Assembly (NCBI RefSeq): GCF_051020975.1
Contig: NW_027478162.1
Coordinates: 24,056,001 to 24,120,000, forward strand
Origin: Osmia lignaria lignaria
Taxonomy: Eukaryota; Arthropoda; Insecta; Hymenoptera; Megachilidae
Reading direction: 5' to 3'
DNA: 64,000 bases
The notes below the pieces were generated by a model that was not told the DNA's origin, searched no databases, and was given only the letters and a program-made list of their open reading frames with translations. A program made the translations under genes and the position numbers. Shown here piece by piece: positions 38,637 to 52,156 of the stretch. Each line of letters starts with the position of its first letter. Positions within the stretch are counted from its first letter, which is position 1.

Positions 38637-40568
38637 AGCGAGCTATGGCAAAATGTTAAGAGACCTTTTTTGTAGAGAATTCTGTTTCCTGCAATTTATT
38701 CTCTATGATATTTTTTGGTCAGAAGCGTAGTTTTCGAGATATATCGAGATATTTAAAAGTTCCGAAGCCGCACCAACATAATAGAGATACAGAAACACCG
38801 TGGCCCCTTTCTTTGAGATAACTCTGCACTATTGCGATCTGGAAATGCCACTTCCAGTTTAGCTGTGCAGAAGAAGAACAACAAGAAGAAGAAATATCTC
38901 GAAATATGTCCGTTAGGCCCCTTCCCTTGAGATAAATCTGCAAATATCTCGGAAACGAAGCGAGCTATGGCAAAATCTTAAGAGACCTTTTTTGTAGAGA
39001 ATTAAGTTTCCTACCTTTTACGTTCTATGATATTTTTTGATCAGATGCGTAGTTCTCGAGATATATCGAGATATTTAAAAGTTCCGAAGCCGCACCAACA
39101 TAATAAAGATACAGAAACACCGTGGCCCCTTTCTTTGAGATAACTGTGCACTAGTGCGAGCCGCAAATGCCACTTCCAGCTTAGCTGTGCAGAAGAAGCA
39201 CAACAAGAAGAAGAAATATCTCGAAATATGTCCGTCAGGCCCCTTCCCTTGAGATAAATCTGCAAATATCTCGGAAACGAAGCGAGCTATGGCAAAATGT
39301 TAAGAGACCGTTTTTGTAGAGAATTAAGTTTCCTACTTTTTATGTTCTATGATATTTTTTGATGAGACGCGTAGTTCTCGAGATATATCAAGATATTTAA
39401 AAGTTCCGAAGCCGCACCAACATAATAGAGATACAGAAACACCGTGGCCCCTTTCTTTGAGATAACTCTGCACTATTACGAGCTGCAAATGCCACTTCCA
39501 GCTTAGCTGTGCAGAAGGAGAACAACAAGAAGAAGAAATATCTCGAAATATGTCCGTCAGGCCCCTTCCCTTGAGATAAATCTGCAAATATCTCGGAAAC
39601 GAAGAGAGCTATGGCAAAATGTTAAGAGACCTTTTTTGTAGAGAATTAAGTTTCCTACTTTTCATGTTCTATGATATTTTTTGATCAGACCCGTAGTTCT
39701 CGAGATATATCAAGATATTTAAAAGTTCCGAAGCCGCACCAACATAATAGAGATACAGAAACACCGTGGCCCCTTTCTTTGAGATATCTCTGCACTATTG
39801 CGAGCTGCAAATGCCACTTCCAGCTTAGCTGTGCAGAAGAAGAACAACAAGAAGAAGAAATATCTCGAAATATGTCCGTCAGGCCCCTTCCCTTGACATA
39901 AATCTGCAAATATCTCGGAAACGAAGCGAGCTATGGCAAAATGTTAAGAGACCTTATTTGTAGACAATTAAGTTTCCTACTTTTTGCGTTCTATGATATT
40001 TTTTGATCAGATGCGTAGTTCTCGAGATATATCAAGATATTTAAAAGTTCCGAAACCGCACCAACATAATAGAGATACAGAAACACCGTGGCCCCTTTCT
40101 TTGAGATATCTCTGCACTATTGCGAGCTGCAAATGCCACTTCCAGCTTAGCTGTGCAGAAGAAGAACAACAAGAAGAAGAAATATCTCGAAATATGTCCG
40201 TCAGGCCCCTTCCCTTGACATAAATCTCCAAATATCTCGGAAACGAAGCGAGCTATGGCAAAATGTTAAGAGACCTTATTTCTGGAGAATTAAGTTTCCT
40301 ACTTTTTACGTTCTATGATATTTTTTGATCAGATGCGTAGTTCTCGAGATATATCAAGATATTTCAAAGTTCCGAAACCACACCAACATAATAGAGATAC
40401 AGAAGCACCGTGACCCCTTTCTTTGAGATAACTCTGCACTAGTGCGAGCCGCAAATGCCACTTCCAGCTTAGCTGTGCAGAAGAAGAACAACAAGAAGAA
40501 GAAATATCTCGAAATATGTCCGTTAGGCCCCTTCCCTTGAGATAAATCTGCAAATATCTCGGAAACGA
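38637..40568 (+). repeat. Monomers 121-126
   Basis: Monomers 121-122 repeat 117-118 (GCGATCTGGAAATG is private to 121). Monomer 123 has TTTGATGAGACGCG and GAAGGAGAAC. Monomers 124-125 carry the palindromic allele GAGATATCTC and GACATAAATC; 125-126 match 98-99, including ATTTCAAAGTTCC and GAAGCACCGTGACC in 126. This places a second copy of the 98-99 pair about 8.7 kb to the right of the first. Confidence 0.82.
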
Positions 40569-43500
40569 AGCGAGCTATGGCAAAATGTTAAGAGACCTTT
40601 TTTGTAGAGAATTAAGTTTCCTACTTTTTATGTTCTATGATATTTTTTGATCAGACGCGTAGTTCTCGAGATATATCAAGATATTTAAAAGTTCCGAAGC
40701 CGCACCAACATAATAGAGATACAGAAACACCGTGGCCCCTTTCTTTGAGATAACTCTGCACTATTGCGAGCTGGAAATGCCACTTCCAGTTTAGCTGTGC
40801 AGAAGAAGAACAACAAGAAGAAGAAATATCTCGAAATATGTCCGTTAGGCCCCTTCCCTTCAGATAAATCTGCTAATATCTCGGAAACGAAGAGAGCTAT
40901 GGCAAAATGATAAGAGACCTTTTTTGTAGAGAATTAAGTTTCCTACTTTTTATGTTCTAGGATATTTTTTGATCAGATGCGTAGTTCTCGAGATATATCA
41001 AGATATTTAAAAGTTCCGAAGCCGCACCAACATAATAGAGATACAGAAACACCGTGGCCCCTTTCTTTGAGATAACTCTGCACTATTGCGAGCTGCAAAT
41101 GCCACTTCCAGCTTAGCTGTGCAGAAGAAGAACAACAAGATGAAGAAATATTTCGAAATATGTCCGTTAGGCCCCTTCCCTTGAGATAAATCTGCAAATA
41201 TCTCGGAAACAAAGAGAGCTATGGCAAAATGTTAAGAGACCTTTTTTGTAGAGAATTATGTTTCCTACTTTTTATGTTCTATGATATTTTTTGATCAGAT
41301 GCGTAGTTCTCCAGATATATCAAGATATTTAAATGTTCCGAAACCGCACCAACATAATAGAGATACAGAAACACCGTGGCCCCTTTCTTTGAGATAACTC
41401 TGCACTATTGCGAGCTGTAAATGCCACTTCCAGCTTAGCTGTGCAGAAGAAGAACAACAAGAAGAAGAAATATCTCGAAATATGTCCGTCAGGCCCCTTC
41501 CCTTGAGATATATCTGCAAATATCTCGGAAACGAAGAGAGCTATGGCAAAATGTTAAGAGACCTTTTTTGTAGAGAATTAAGTTTCCTACTTTTTATGTT
41601 CTATGATATTTTTTGATCAGATGCGTAGTTCTCGAGATATATCAGGATATTTAAAAGTTCCGAAGCCGCACCAACATAATAGAGATACAGAAACACCGTG
41701 GCCCCTTTGTTTGAGATAACTCTGCACTATTGCGAGCTGTAAATGCCACTTCCAGCTTAGCTGTGCAGAAGAAGAACAACAAGAAGAAGAAATATCTCGA
41801 AACATGTCCGTCAGGCCCCTTCCCTTGAGATAAATCTGCAAATATCTCGGAAACGAAGCGAGCTATGGCAAAATGTTAAGAGACCTTTTTTGTGGAGAAT
41901 TAAGTTTCCTACTTTTTATGTTCTATGACATTTTTTGATCAGATGCGTAGTTCTCGAGATATATCAAGATATTTAAAAGTTCCGAAGCCGCACCAACATA
42001 ATAGGGATACAGAAACACCGTGGCCCCTTTCTTTGAGATAACTCTGCACTATTGCGAGCTGTAAATGCCACTTCCAGCTTAGCTGTGCAGAAGAAGAACA
42101 ACAAGAAGAAGAAATATCTCGAAATATGTCCGTCAGGCCCCTTCCCTTGAGATATATCTGCAAATATCTCGGAAACGAAGCGAGCTATGGCAAAATGTTA
42201 AGAGACCTTTTTTGTAGAGAATTATGTTTCCTACAATTTATTCTCTATGATATTTTTTGGTCAGAAGCGTAGTTTTCGAGATATATCGAGATATTTAAAA
42301 GTTCCAAAGCCGCACCAACATAATAGAGATACAGAAACACCGTGGCCCCTTTCTTTGAGATAACTCTGCACTAGTGCGAGCCGCAAATGCCACTTCCAGC
42401 TTAGCTGTGCAGAAGAAGAACAACAAGAAGAAGAAATATCTCGAAATATGTCCGTCAGGCCCCTTCCCTTGAGATAAATCTGCAAATATCTCGGAAACGA
42501 AGCGAGCTATGGCAAAATGTTGAGAGACCTTTTTTGTAGAGAATTAAGTTTCCTACTTTTTATGTTCTATGATATTTTTTGATCAGATGCGTAGTTCTCG
42601 AGATATATCAAGATATTTAAAAGTTCCGAAGCCGCACCAACATAATAGAGATACAGAAACACCGTGGCCCCTTTCTTTCAGATAACTATGCACTATTGCG
42701 AGCTGCAAATGCCACTTCCAGCTTAGCTGTGCAGAAGAACAACAAGAAGAAGAAATATCTCGAAATATGTCCGTCAGGCCCCTTCCCTTGAGATAAATCT
42801 GCAAATATCTCGGAAACGAAGAGAGCTATGGCAAAATGTTAAGAGACTTTTTTTGTAGAGAATTAAGTTTCCTACTTTTTATGTTCTATGATATTTTTTG
42901 ATCTGATGCGTAGTTCTCGAGATATATCAAGATATTTAAAAGTTCCGAAGCCGCACCAACATAATAGAGATACAGAAACACCGTGGCCCCTTTCTTTGAG
43001 ATAACTCTGCACTAGTGCGAGCCGCAAATGCCACTTCCAGCTTAGCTGTGCAGAAGAAGAACAACAAGAAGAAGAAATATCTCGAAATATGTCCGTCAGG
43101 CCCCTTCCCTTGAGATAAATCTGCAAATATCTCGGAAACGAAGCGAGCTATGGCAAAATGTTAAGAGACCTTTTTTGTAGAGAATTAAGTTTCCTACTTT
43201 TTATGTTCTATGATATTTTTTGATCAGATGCGTAGTTCTCGAGATATATCAAGATATTTAAAAGTTCCGAAGCCGCACCAACATAATAGAGATACAGAAA
43301 CACCGTGGCCCCTTTCTTTGAGATAACTCTGCACTATTGCGAGCTGGAAATGCCACTTCCAGTTTAGCTGTGCAGAAGAAGAACAACAAGAAGAAGAAAT
43401 ATCTCGAAATATGTCCGTTAGGCCCCTTCCCTTGAGATAAATCTGCAAATATCTCGGAAACGAAGCGAGCTATGGCAAAATCTTAAGAGACCTTTTTTGT

Positions 43501-44429
43501 AGAGAATTAAGTTTCCTACCTTTGACGTTCTATGATATTTTTTGATCAGATGCGTAGTTCTCGAGATATATCAAGATATTTAAAAGTTCCGAAACCGCAC
43601 CAACATAATAGAGATACATAAACACCGTGACCCCTTTCTTTGAGATAACTCTGCACTAGTGCGAGCCGCAAATGCCACTTCCAGCTTAGCTGTGCAGAAG
43701 AAGAACAACAAGAAGAAGAAATATCTCGAAATATGTCCGTTAGGCCCCTTCCCCTGAGATAAATCTGCAAATATCTCGGAAACGAAGCGAGCTATGGCAA
43801 AATCTTAAGAGACCTTTTTTGTAGAGAATTAAGTTTCCTACCTTTGACGTTCTATGATATTTTTTGATCAGATGCGTAGTTCTCGAGATATATCAAGATA
43901 TTTAAAAGTTCCGAAACCGCACCAACATAATAGAGATACATAAACACCGTGACCCCTTTCTTTGAGATAACTCTGCACTAGTGCGAGCCGCAAATGCCAC
44001 TTCCAGCTTAGCTGTGCAGAAGAAGAACAACAAGAAGAAGAAATATCTCGAAATATGTCCGTTAGGCCCCTTCCCTTGAGATAAATCTGCAAATATCTCG
44101 GAAACGAAGCGAGCTATGGCAAAATGTTAAGAGACCTTTTTTGTAGAGAATTCAGTTTCCTACTTTTTATGTTCTATGATATTTTTCGATCAGATGCGTA
44201 GTTCTCGAGATATATCAAGATATTTAAAAGTTCCGAAGCCGCACCAACATAATAGAGATACAGAAACACCGTGGCCCCTTTCTTTGAGATAACTCTGCAC
44301 TATTGCGAGCTGGAAATGCCACTTCCAGTTTAGCTGTGCAGAAGAAGAACAACAAGAAGAAGAAATATCTCGAAATATGTCCGTTAGGCCCCTTCCCTTG
44401 AGATAAATCTGCAAATATCTCGGAAACGA
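40569..44429 (+). repeat. Monomers 127-138: ancestral long arrangement of the right-hand types
   Basis: Reading order: type b right end (127, TCTGCTAATATC), c (128), a TTCTCCAG monomer (129), d (130, CCCTTTGTTTGAG and GAAACATGTCC), e (131, TTTTGTGGAG and AATAGGGATAC), f (132, TTTTTTGGTCAG and GTTCCAAAGCC), a 319-bp monomer (133), 134 with TTTGATCTGATGCG, 135 with AGCTGGAA, two near-identical monomers 136-137 with CCTTTGACG and GATACATAAACACCGTGACC, and 138 with AGCTGGAA. The later 6-, 8- and 9-mers look like subsets of this order. Confidence 0.85.
42501..42819 (+). repeat. Monomer 133, 319 bp: one triplet lost from the GAA tract
   Basis: The tract reads GTGCAGAAGAACAACAAG, one GAA fewer than usual. 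It also has TTTCAGATAACTATGCAC. Both features recur in monomer 176, so the deletion was inherited through block duplication. Confidence 0.85.
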
Positions 44430-46039
44430 AGCGAGCTATGGCAAAATGTTAAGAGACCTTTTTTGTAGAGAATTCAGTTTCCTACTTTTTATGTTCTATG
44501 ATATTTTTCGATCAGATGCGTAGTTCTCGAGATATATCAAGATATTTAAAAGTTCCGAAGCCGCACCAACATAATAGAGATACAGAAACACCGTGGCCCC
44601 TTTCTTTGAGATAACTCTGCACTATTGCGAGCTGCAAATGCCACTTCCAGCTTAGCTGTGCAGAAGAAGAACATCAAGAAGAAGAAATATCTCGAAATAT
44701 GTCCGTCAGGCCCCTTCCCTTGAGATAAATCTGCAAATATCTCGGAAACGAAGAGAGCTATGGCAAAATGTTAAGAGACCTTTTTTGTAGAGAATTATGT
44801 TTCCTACAATTTATGTTCTATGATATTTTTTGATCAGAAGCGTAGTTTTCGAGATATATCGAGATATTTAAAAGTTCCGAAGCCGCACCAACATAATAGA
44901 GATACAGAAACACCGTGGCCCCTTTCTTTGAGATAACTCTGCACTATTGCGAGCTGCAAATGCCACTTCCAGCTTAGCTGTGCAGAAGAAGAACAACAAG
45001 AAGAAGAAATATCTCGAAATATGTCCGTTAGGCCCCTTCCCTTGAGATAAATCTGCTAATATCTCGGAAACGAAGAGAGCTATGGCAAAATGTTAAGAGA
45101 CCTTTTTTGTAGAGAATTAAGTTTCCTACTTTTTATGTTCTATGATATTTTTTGATCAGATGCGTAGTTCTCGAGATATATCAAGATATTTAAAAGTTCC
45201 GAAGCCGCACCAACATAATAGAGATACAGAAACACCGTGGCCCCTTTCTTTGAGATAACTCTGCACTATTGCGAGCTGCAAATGCCACTTCCAGCTTAGC
45301 TGTGCAGAAGAAGAACAACAAGATGAAGAAATATTTCGAAATATGTCCGTTAGGCCCCTTCCCTTGAGATAAATCTGCAAATATCTCGGAAACGAAGAGA
45401 GCTATGGCAAAATGTTAAGAGACATTTTTTGTAGAGAATTAAGTTTCCTACTTTTTATGTGCTATGATATTTTTTGATCAGATGCGTAGTTCTCGAGATA
45501 TATCAAGATATTTAAAAGTTCCGAAGCCGCACCAACATAATAGAGATACAGAAACACCGTGGCCCCTTTCTTTGAGATAACTCTGCACTATTGCGAGCTG
45601 TAAATGCCACTTCCAGCTTAGCTGTGCAGAAGAAGAACAACAAGAAGAAGAAATATCTCGAAACATGTCCGTCAGGCCCCTTCCCTTGAGATAAATCTGC
45701 AAATATCTCGGAAACGAAGCGAGCTATGGCAAAATGTTAAGAGACCTTTTTTGTGGAGAATTAAGTTTCCTACTTTTTATGTTCTATGACATTTTTTGAT
45801 CAGATGCGTAGTTCTCGAGATATATCAAGATATTTAAAAGTTCCGAAGCCGCACCAACATAATAGGGATACAGAAACACCGTGGCCCCTTTCTTTGAGAT
45901 AACTCTGCACTAGTGCGAGCCGCAAATGCCACTTCCAGCTTAGCTGTGCAGAAGAAGAACAACAAGAAGAAGAAATATCTCGAAATATGTCCGTCAGGCC
46001 CCTTCCCTTGAGATAAATCTGCAAATATCTCGGAAACGA
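44430..46039 (+). repeat. 5-mer a-b-c-d-e/f (monomers 139-143)
   Basis: Type a (139) has GAAGAACATCAAGAAG; b (140) is class 1 and ends TCTGCTAATATC; c (141) has CAAGATGAAG and ATATTTCGAAAT; d (142) has AGACATTTTTTGTAG and GAAACATGTCC; 143 is an e/f hybrid, with TTTTGTGGAG and AATAGGGATAC on the left and AGTGCGAGCCGC on the right. First full appearance of the core order used in the rest of the domain. Confidence 0.88.
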
Positions 46040-47005
46040 AGCGAGCTATGGCAAAATGTTGAGAGACCTTTTTTGTAGAGAATTAAGTTTCCTACTTTTT
46101 ATGTTCTATGATATTTTTTGATCAGATGCGTAGTTCTCGAGATATATCAAGATATTTAAAAGTTCCGAAGCCGCACCAACATAATAGAGATACAGAAACA
46201 CCGTGGCCCCTTTCTTTGAGATAACTCTGCACTATTGCGAGCTGCAAATGCCACTTCCAGCTTAGCTGTGCAGAAGAAGAACATCAAGAAGAAGAAATAT
46301 CTCGAAATATGTCCGTCAGGCCCCTTCCCTTGAGATAAATCTGCAAATATCTCGGAAACGAAGAGAGCTATGGCAAAATGTTAAGAGACCTTTTTTGTAG
46401 AGAATTATGTTTCCTACAATTTATGTTCTATGATATTTTTTGATCAGAAGCGTAGTTTTCGAGATATATCGAGATATTTAAAAGTTCCGAAGCCGCACCA
46501 ACATAATAGAGATACAGAAACACCGTGGCCCCTTTCTTTGAGATAACTCTGCACTATTGCGAGCTGTAAATGCCACTTCCAGCTTAGCTGTGCAGAAGAA
46601 GAACAACAAGAAGAAGAAATATCTCGAAACATGTCCGTCAGGCCCCTTCCCTTGAGATAAATCTGCAAATATCTCGGAAACGAAGCGAGCTATGGCAAAA
46701 TGTTAAGAGACCTTTTTTGTGGAGAATTAAGTTTCCTACTTTTTATGTTCTATGACATTTTTTGATCAGATGCGTAGTTCTCGAGATATATCAAGATATT
46801 TAAAAGTTCCGAAGCCGCACCAACATAATAGGGATACAGAAACACCGTGGCCCCTTTCTTTGAGATAACTCTGCACTAGTGCGAGCCGCAAATGCCACTT
46901 CCAGCTTAGCTGTGCAGAAGAAGAACAACAAGAAGAAGAAATATCTCGAAATATGTCCGTCAGGCCCCTTCCCTTGAGATAAATCTGCAAATATCTCGGA
47001 AACGA
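46040..47005 (+). repeat. 3-mer a-b/d-e/f (monomers 144-146), a contracted copy of the preceding 5-mer
   Basis: Monomer 144 is type a and 146 matches 143. Monomer 145 is a hybrid: class 1 left part as in b (ACAATTTATG, AGAAGCG, TTTTCGAG) and right part as in d (GCTGTAAATG, GAAACATGTCC). Relative to monomers 139-143, the right part of b, all of c and the left part of d are missing, a loss of exactly two monomers. Confidence 0.88.
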
Positions 47006-49580
47006 AGCGAGCTATGGCAAAATGTTGAGAGACCTTTTTTGTAGAGAATTAAGTTTCCTACTTTTTATGTTCTATGATATTTTTTGATCAGATGCGTAGT
47101 TCTCGAGATATATCAAGATATTTAAAAGTTCCGAAGCCGCACCAACATAATAGAGATACAGAAACACCGTGGCCCCTTTCTTTGAGATAACTCTGCACTA
47201 TTGCGAGCTGCAAATGCCACTTCCAGCTTAGCTGTGCAGAAGAAGAACATCAAGAAGAAGAAATATCTCGAAATATGTCCGTCAGGCCCCTTCCCTTGAG
47301 ATAAATCTGCAAATATCTCGGAAACGAAGAGAGCTATGGCAAAATGTTAAGAGACCTTTTTTGTAGAGAATTATGTTTCCTACAATTTATGTTCTATGAT
47401 ATTTTTTGATCAGAAGCGTAGTTTTCGAGATATATCGAGATATTTAAAAGTTCCGAAGCCGCACCAACATAATAGAGATACAGAAACACCGTGGCCCCTT
47501 TCTTTGAGATAACTCTGCACTATTGCGAGCTGCAAATGCCACTTCCAGCTTAGCTGTGCAGAAGAAGAACAACAAGAAGAAGAAATATCTCGAAATATGT
47601 CCGTTAGGCCCCTTCCCTTGAGATAAATCTGCTAATATCTCGGAAACGAAGAGAGCTATGGCAAAATGTTAAGAGACCTTTTTTGTAGAGAATTAAGTTT
47701 CCTACTTTTTATGTTCTATGATATTTTTTGATCAGATGCGTAGTTCTCGAGATATATCAAGATATTTAAAAGTTCCGAAGCCGCACCAACATAATAGAGA
47801 TACAGAAACACCGTGGCCCCTTTCTTTGAGATAACTCTGCACTATTGCGAGCTGCAAATGCCACTTCCAGCTTAGCTGTGCAGAAGAAGAACAACAAGAT
47901 GAAGAAATATTTCGAAATATGTCCGTTAGGCCCCATCCCTTGAGATAAATCTGCAAATATCTCGGAAACGAAGAGAGCTATGGCAAAATGTTAAGAGACA
48001 TTTTTTGTAGAGAATTAAGTTTCCTACTTTTTATGTTCTATGATATTTTTTGATCAGATGCGTAGTTCTCGAGATATATCAAGATATTTAAAAGTTCCGA
48101 AGCCGCACCAACATAATAGAGATACAGAAACACCGTGGCCCCTTTGTTTGAGATAACTCTGCACTATTGCGAGCTGTAAATGCCACTTCCAGCTTAGCTG
48201 TGCAGAAGAAGAACAACAAGAAGAAGAAATATCTCGAAACATGTCCGTCAGGCCCCTTCCCTTGAGATAAATCTGCAAATATCTCGGAAACGAAGCGAGC
48301 TATGGCAAAATGTTAAGAGACCTTTTTTGTGGAGAATTAAGTTTCCTACTTTTTATGTTCTATGACATTTTTTGATCAGATGCGTAGTTCTCGAGATATA
48401 TCAAGATATTTAAAAGTTCCGAAGCCGCACCAACATAATAGGGATACAGAAACACCGTGGCCCCTTTCTTTGAGATAACTCTGCACTATTGCGAGCTGTA
48501 AATGCCACTTCCAGCTTAGCTGTGCAGAAGAAGAACAACAAGAAGAAGAAATATCTCGAAATATGTCCGTCAGGCCCCTTCCCTTGAGATAAATCTGCAA
48601 ATATCTCGGAAACGAAACGAGCTATAGCAAAATGTTAAGAGACCTTTTTTGTAGAGAATTAAGTTTCCTACTTTTTATGTTCTATGATATTTTTTGTCAG
48701 ATGCGTAGTTCTTGAGATATATCAAGATATTTAAAAGTTCCGAAGCCGCACCAACATAATAGAGATACAGAAACACCGTGGCCCCTTTCTTTGAGATAAC
48801 TCTGCACTATTGCGAGCTGGAAATGCCACTTCCAGTTTAGCTGTGCAGAAGAAGAACAACAAGAAGAAGAAATATCTCGAAATATGTCCGTTAGGCCCCT
48901 TCCCTTGAGATAAATCTGCAAATATCTCGGAAACGAAGCGAGCTATGGCAAAATCTTAAGAGACCTTTTTTGTAGAGAATTAAGTTTCCTACCTTTGACG
49001 TTCTATGATATTTTTTGATCAGATGCGTAGTTCTCGAGATATATCAAGATATTTAAAAGTTCCGAAACCGCACCAACATAATAGAGATACATAAACACCG
49101 TGACCCCTTTCTTTGAGATAACTCTGCACTAGTGCGAGCCGCAAATGCCACTTCCAGCTTAGCTGTGCAGAAGAAGAACAACAAGAAGAAGAAATATCTC
49201 GAAATATGTCCGTTAGGCCCCTTCCCTTGAGATAAATCTGCAAATATCTCGGAAACGAAGCGAGCTATGGCAAAATCTTAAGAGACCTTTTTTGTAGAGA
49301 ATTAAGTTTCCTACCTTTGACGTTCTATGATATTTTTTGATCAGATGCGTAGTTCTCGAGATATATCAAGATATTTAAAAGTTCCGAAACCGCACCAACA
49401 TAATAGAGATACATAAACACCGTGACCCCTTTCTTTGAGATAACTCTGCACTAGTGCGAGCCGCAAATGCCACTTCCAGCTTAGCTGTGCAGAAGAAGAA
49501 CAACAAGAAGAAGAAATATCTCGAAATATGTCCGTTAGGCCCCTTCCCTTGAGATAAATCTGCAAATATCTCGGAAACGA
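47006..49580 (+). repeat. 8-mer higher-order repeat, copy 1 (monomers 147-154)
   Basis: Order a-b-c-d-e, then an AGCTGGAA monomer (152), then two CCTTTGACG / GATACATAAACACC monomers (153-154). Length is 2,575 bp because monomer 152 has lost one base in TTTTTTGTCAG. Monomer 151 exits with GAAACGAGCTATAGC, which recurs in copy 2. A private change is GGCCCCATCCC in monomer 149. Confidence 0.93.
48616..48936 (+). repeat. Monomer 152, 321 bp: A lost from the TGATCA site
   Basis: TTTTTTGATCAG has become TTTTTTGTCAG, and CTCGAG just after it has become CTTGAG. Its partner in copy 2 (monomer 160) has the normal sequence, so both changes arose after the 8-mer duplicated. Confidence 0.82.
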
Positions 49581-52156
49581 AGCGAGCTATGGCAAAATGT
49601 TAAGAGACCTTTTTTGTAGAGAATTCAGTTTCCTACTTTTTATGTTCTATGATATTTTTCGATCAGATGCGTAGTTCTCGAGATATATCAAGATATTTAA
49701 AAGTTCCGAAGCCGCACCAACATAATAGAGATACAGAAACACCGTGGCCCCTTTCTTTGAGATAACTCTGCACTATTGCGAGCTGCAAATGCCACTTCCA
49801 GCTTAGCTGTGCAGAAGAAGAACATCAAGAAGAAGAAATATCTCGAAATATGTCCGTCAGGCCCCTTCCCTTGAGATAAATCTGCAAATATCTCGGAAAC
49901 GAAGAGAGCTATGGCAAAATGTTAAGAGACCTTTTTTGTAGAGAATTATGTTTCCTACAATTTATGTTCTATGATATTTTTTGATCAGAAGCGTAGTTTT
50001 CGAGATATATCGAGATATTTAAAAGTTCCGAAGCCGCACCAACATAATAGAGATACAGAAACACCGTGGCCCCTTTCTTTGAGATAACTCTGCACTATTG
50101 CGAGCTGCAAATGCCACTTCCAGCTTAGCTGTGCAGAAGAAGAACAACAAGAAGAAGAAATATCTCGAAATATGTCCGTTAGGCCCCTTCCCTTGAGATA
50201 AATCTGCTAATATCTCGGAAACGAAGAGAGCTATGGCAAAATGTTAAGAGACCTTTTTTGTAGAGAATTAAGTTTCCTACTTTTTATGTTCTATGATATT
50301 TTTTGATCAGATGCGTAGTTCTCGAGATATATCAAGATATTTAAAAGTTCCGAAGCCGCACCAACATAATAGAGATACAGAAACACCGTGGCCCCTTTCT
50401 TTGAGATAACTCTGCACTATTGCGAGCTGCAAATGCCACTTCCAGCTTAGCTGTGCAGAAGAAGAACAACAAGATGAAGAAATATTTCGAAATATGTCCG
50501 TTAGGCCCCTTCCATTGAGATAAATCTGCAAATATCTCGGAAACGAAGAGAGCTATGGCAAAATGTTAAGAGACATTTTTTGTAGAGAATTAAGTTTCCT
50601 ACTTTTTATGTTCTATGATATTTTTTGATCAGATGCGTAGTTCTCGAGATATATCAAGATATTTAAAAGTTCCGAAGCCGCACCAACATAATAGAGATAC
50701 AGAAACACCGTGGCCCCTTTGTTTGAGATAACTCTGCACTATTGCGAGCTGTAAATGCCACTTCCAGCTTAGCTGTGCAGAAGAAGAACAACAAGAAGAA
50801 GAAATATCTCGAAACATGTCCGTCAGGCCCCTTCCCTTGAGATAAATCTGCAAATATCTCGGAAACGAAGCGAGCTATGGCAAAATGTTAAGAGACCTTT
50901 TTTGTGGAGAATTAAGTTTCCTACTTTTTATGTTCTATGACATTTTTTGATCAGATGCGTAGTTCTCGAGATATATCAAGATATTTAAAAGTTCCGAAGC
51001 CGCACCAACATAATAGGGATACAGAAACACCGTGGCCCCTTTCTTTGAGATAACTCTGCACTATTGCGAGCTGTAAATGCCACTTCCAGCTTAGCTGTGC
51101 AGAAGAAGAACAACAAGAAGAAGAAATATCTCGAAATATGTCCGTCAGGCCCCTTCCCTTGAGATAAATCTGCAAATATCTCGGAAACGAAACGAGCTAT
51201 AGCAAAATGTTAAGAGACCTTTTTTGTAGAGAATTAAGTTTCCTACTTTTTATGTTCTATGATATTTTTTGATCAGATGCGTAGTTCTCGAGATATATCA
51301 AGATATTTAAAAGTTCCGAAGCCGCACCAACATAATAGAGATACAGAAACACCGTGGCCCCTTTCTTTGAGATAACTCTGCACTATTGCGAGCTGGAAAT
51401 GCCACTTCCAGTTTAGCTGTGCAGAAGAAGAACAACAAGAAGAAGAAATATCTCGAAATATGTCCGTTAGGCCCCTTCCCTTGAGATAAATCTGCAAATA
51501 TCTCGGAAACGAAGCGAGCTATGGCAAAATCTTAAGAGACCTTTTTTGTAGAGAATTAAGTTTCCTACCTTTGACGTTCTATGATATTTTTTGATCAGAT
51601 GCGTAGTTCTCGAGATATATCAAGATATTTAAAAGTTCCGAAACCGCACCAACATAATAGAGATACATAAACACCGTGACCCCTTTCTTTGAGATAACTC
51701 TGCACTAGTGCGAGCCGCAAATGCCACTTCCAGCTTAGCTGTGCAGAAGAAGAACAACAAGAAGATGAAATATCTCGAAATATGTCCGTTAGGCCCCTTC
51801 CCTTGAGATAAATCTGCAAATATCTCGGAAACGAAGCGAGCTATGGCAAAATCTTAAGAGACCTTTTTTGTAGAGAATTAAGTTTCCTACCTTTGACGTT
51901 CTATGATATTTTTTGATCAGATGCGTAGTTCTCGAGATATATCAAGATATTTAAAAGTTCCGAAACCGCACCAACATAATAGAGATACAGAAACACCGTG
52001 ACCCCTTTCTTTGAGATAACTCTGCACTATTGCGAGCTGGAAATGCCACTTCCAGTTTAGCTGTGCAGAAGAAGAACAACAAGAAGAAGAAATATCTCGA
52101 AATATGTCCGTTAGGCCCCTTCCCTTGAGATAAATCTGCAAATATCTCGGAAACGA
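49581..52156 (+). repeat. 8-mer higher-order repeat, copy 2 (monomers 155-162)
   Basis: Same order as copy 1 over 2,576 bp, except that the last monomer (162) is a hybrid: left part with CCTTTGACG and GAAACCGCACC as in 153-154, right part with AGCTGGAA/TTCCAGTT as in 138. Private changes include CCATTGAGATAAATC in monomer 157 and AAGAAGATGAAATATC in 161. Confidence 0.93.
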
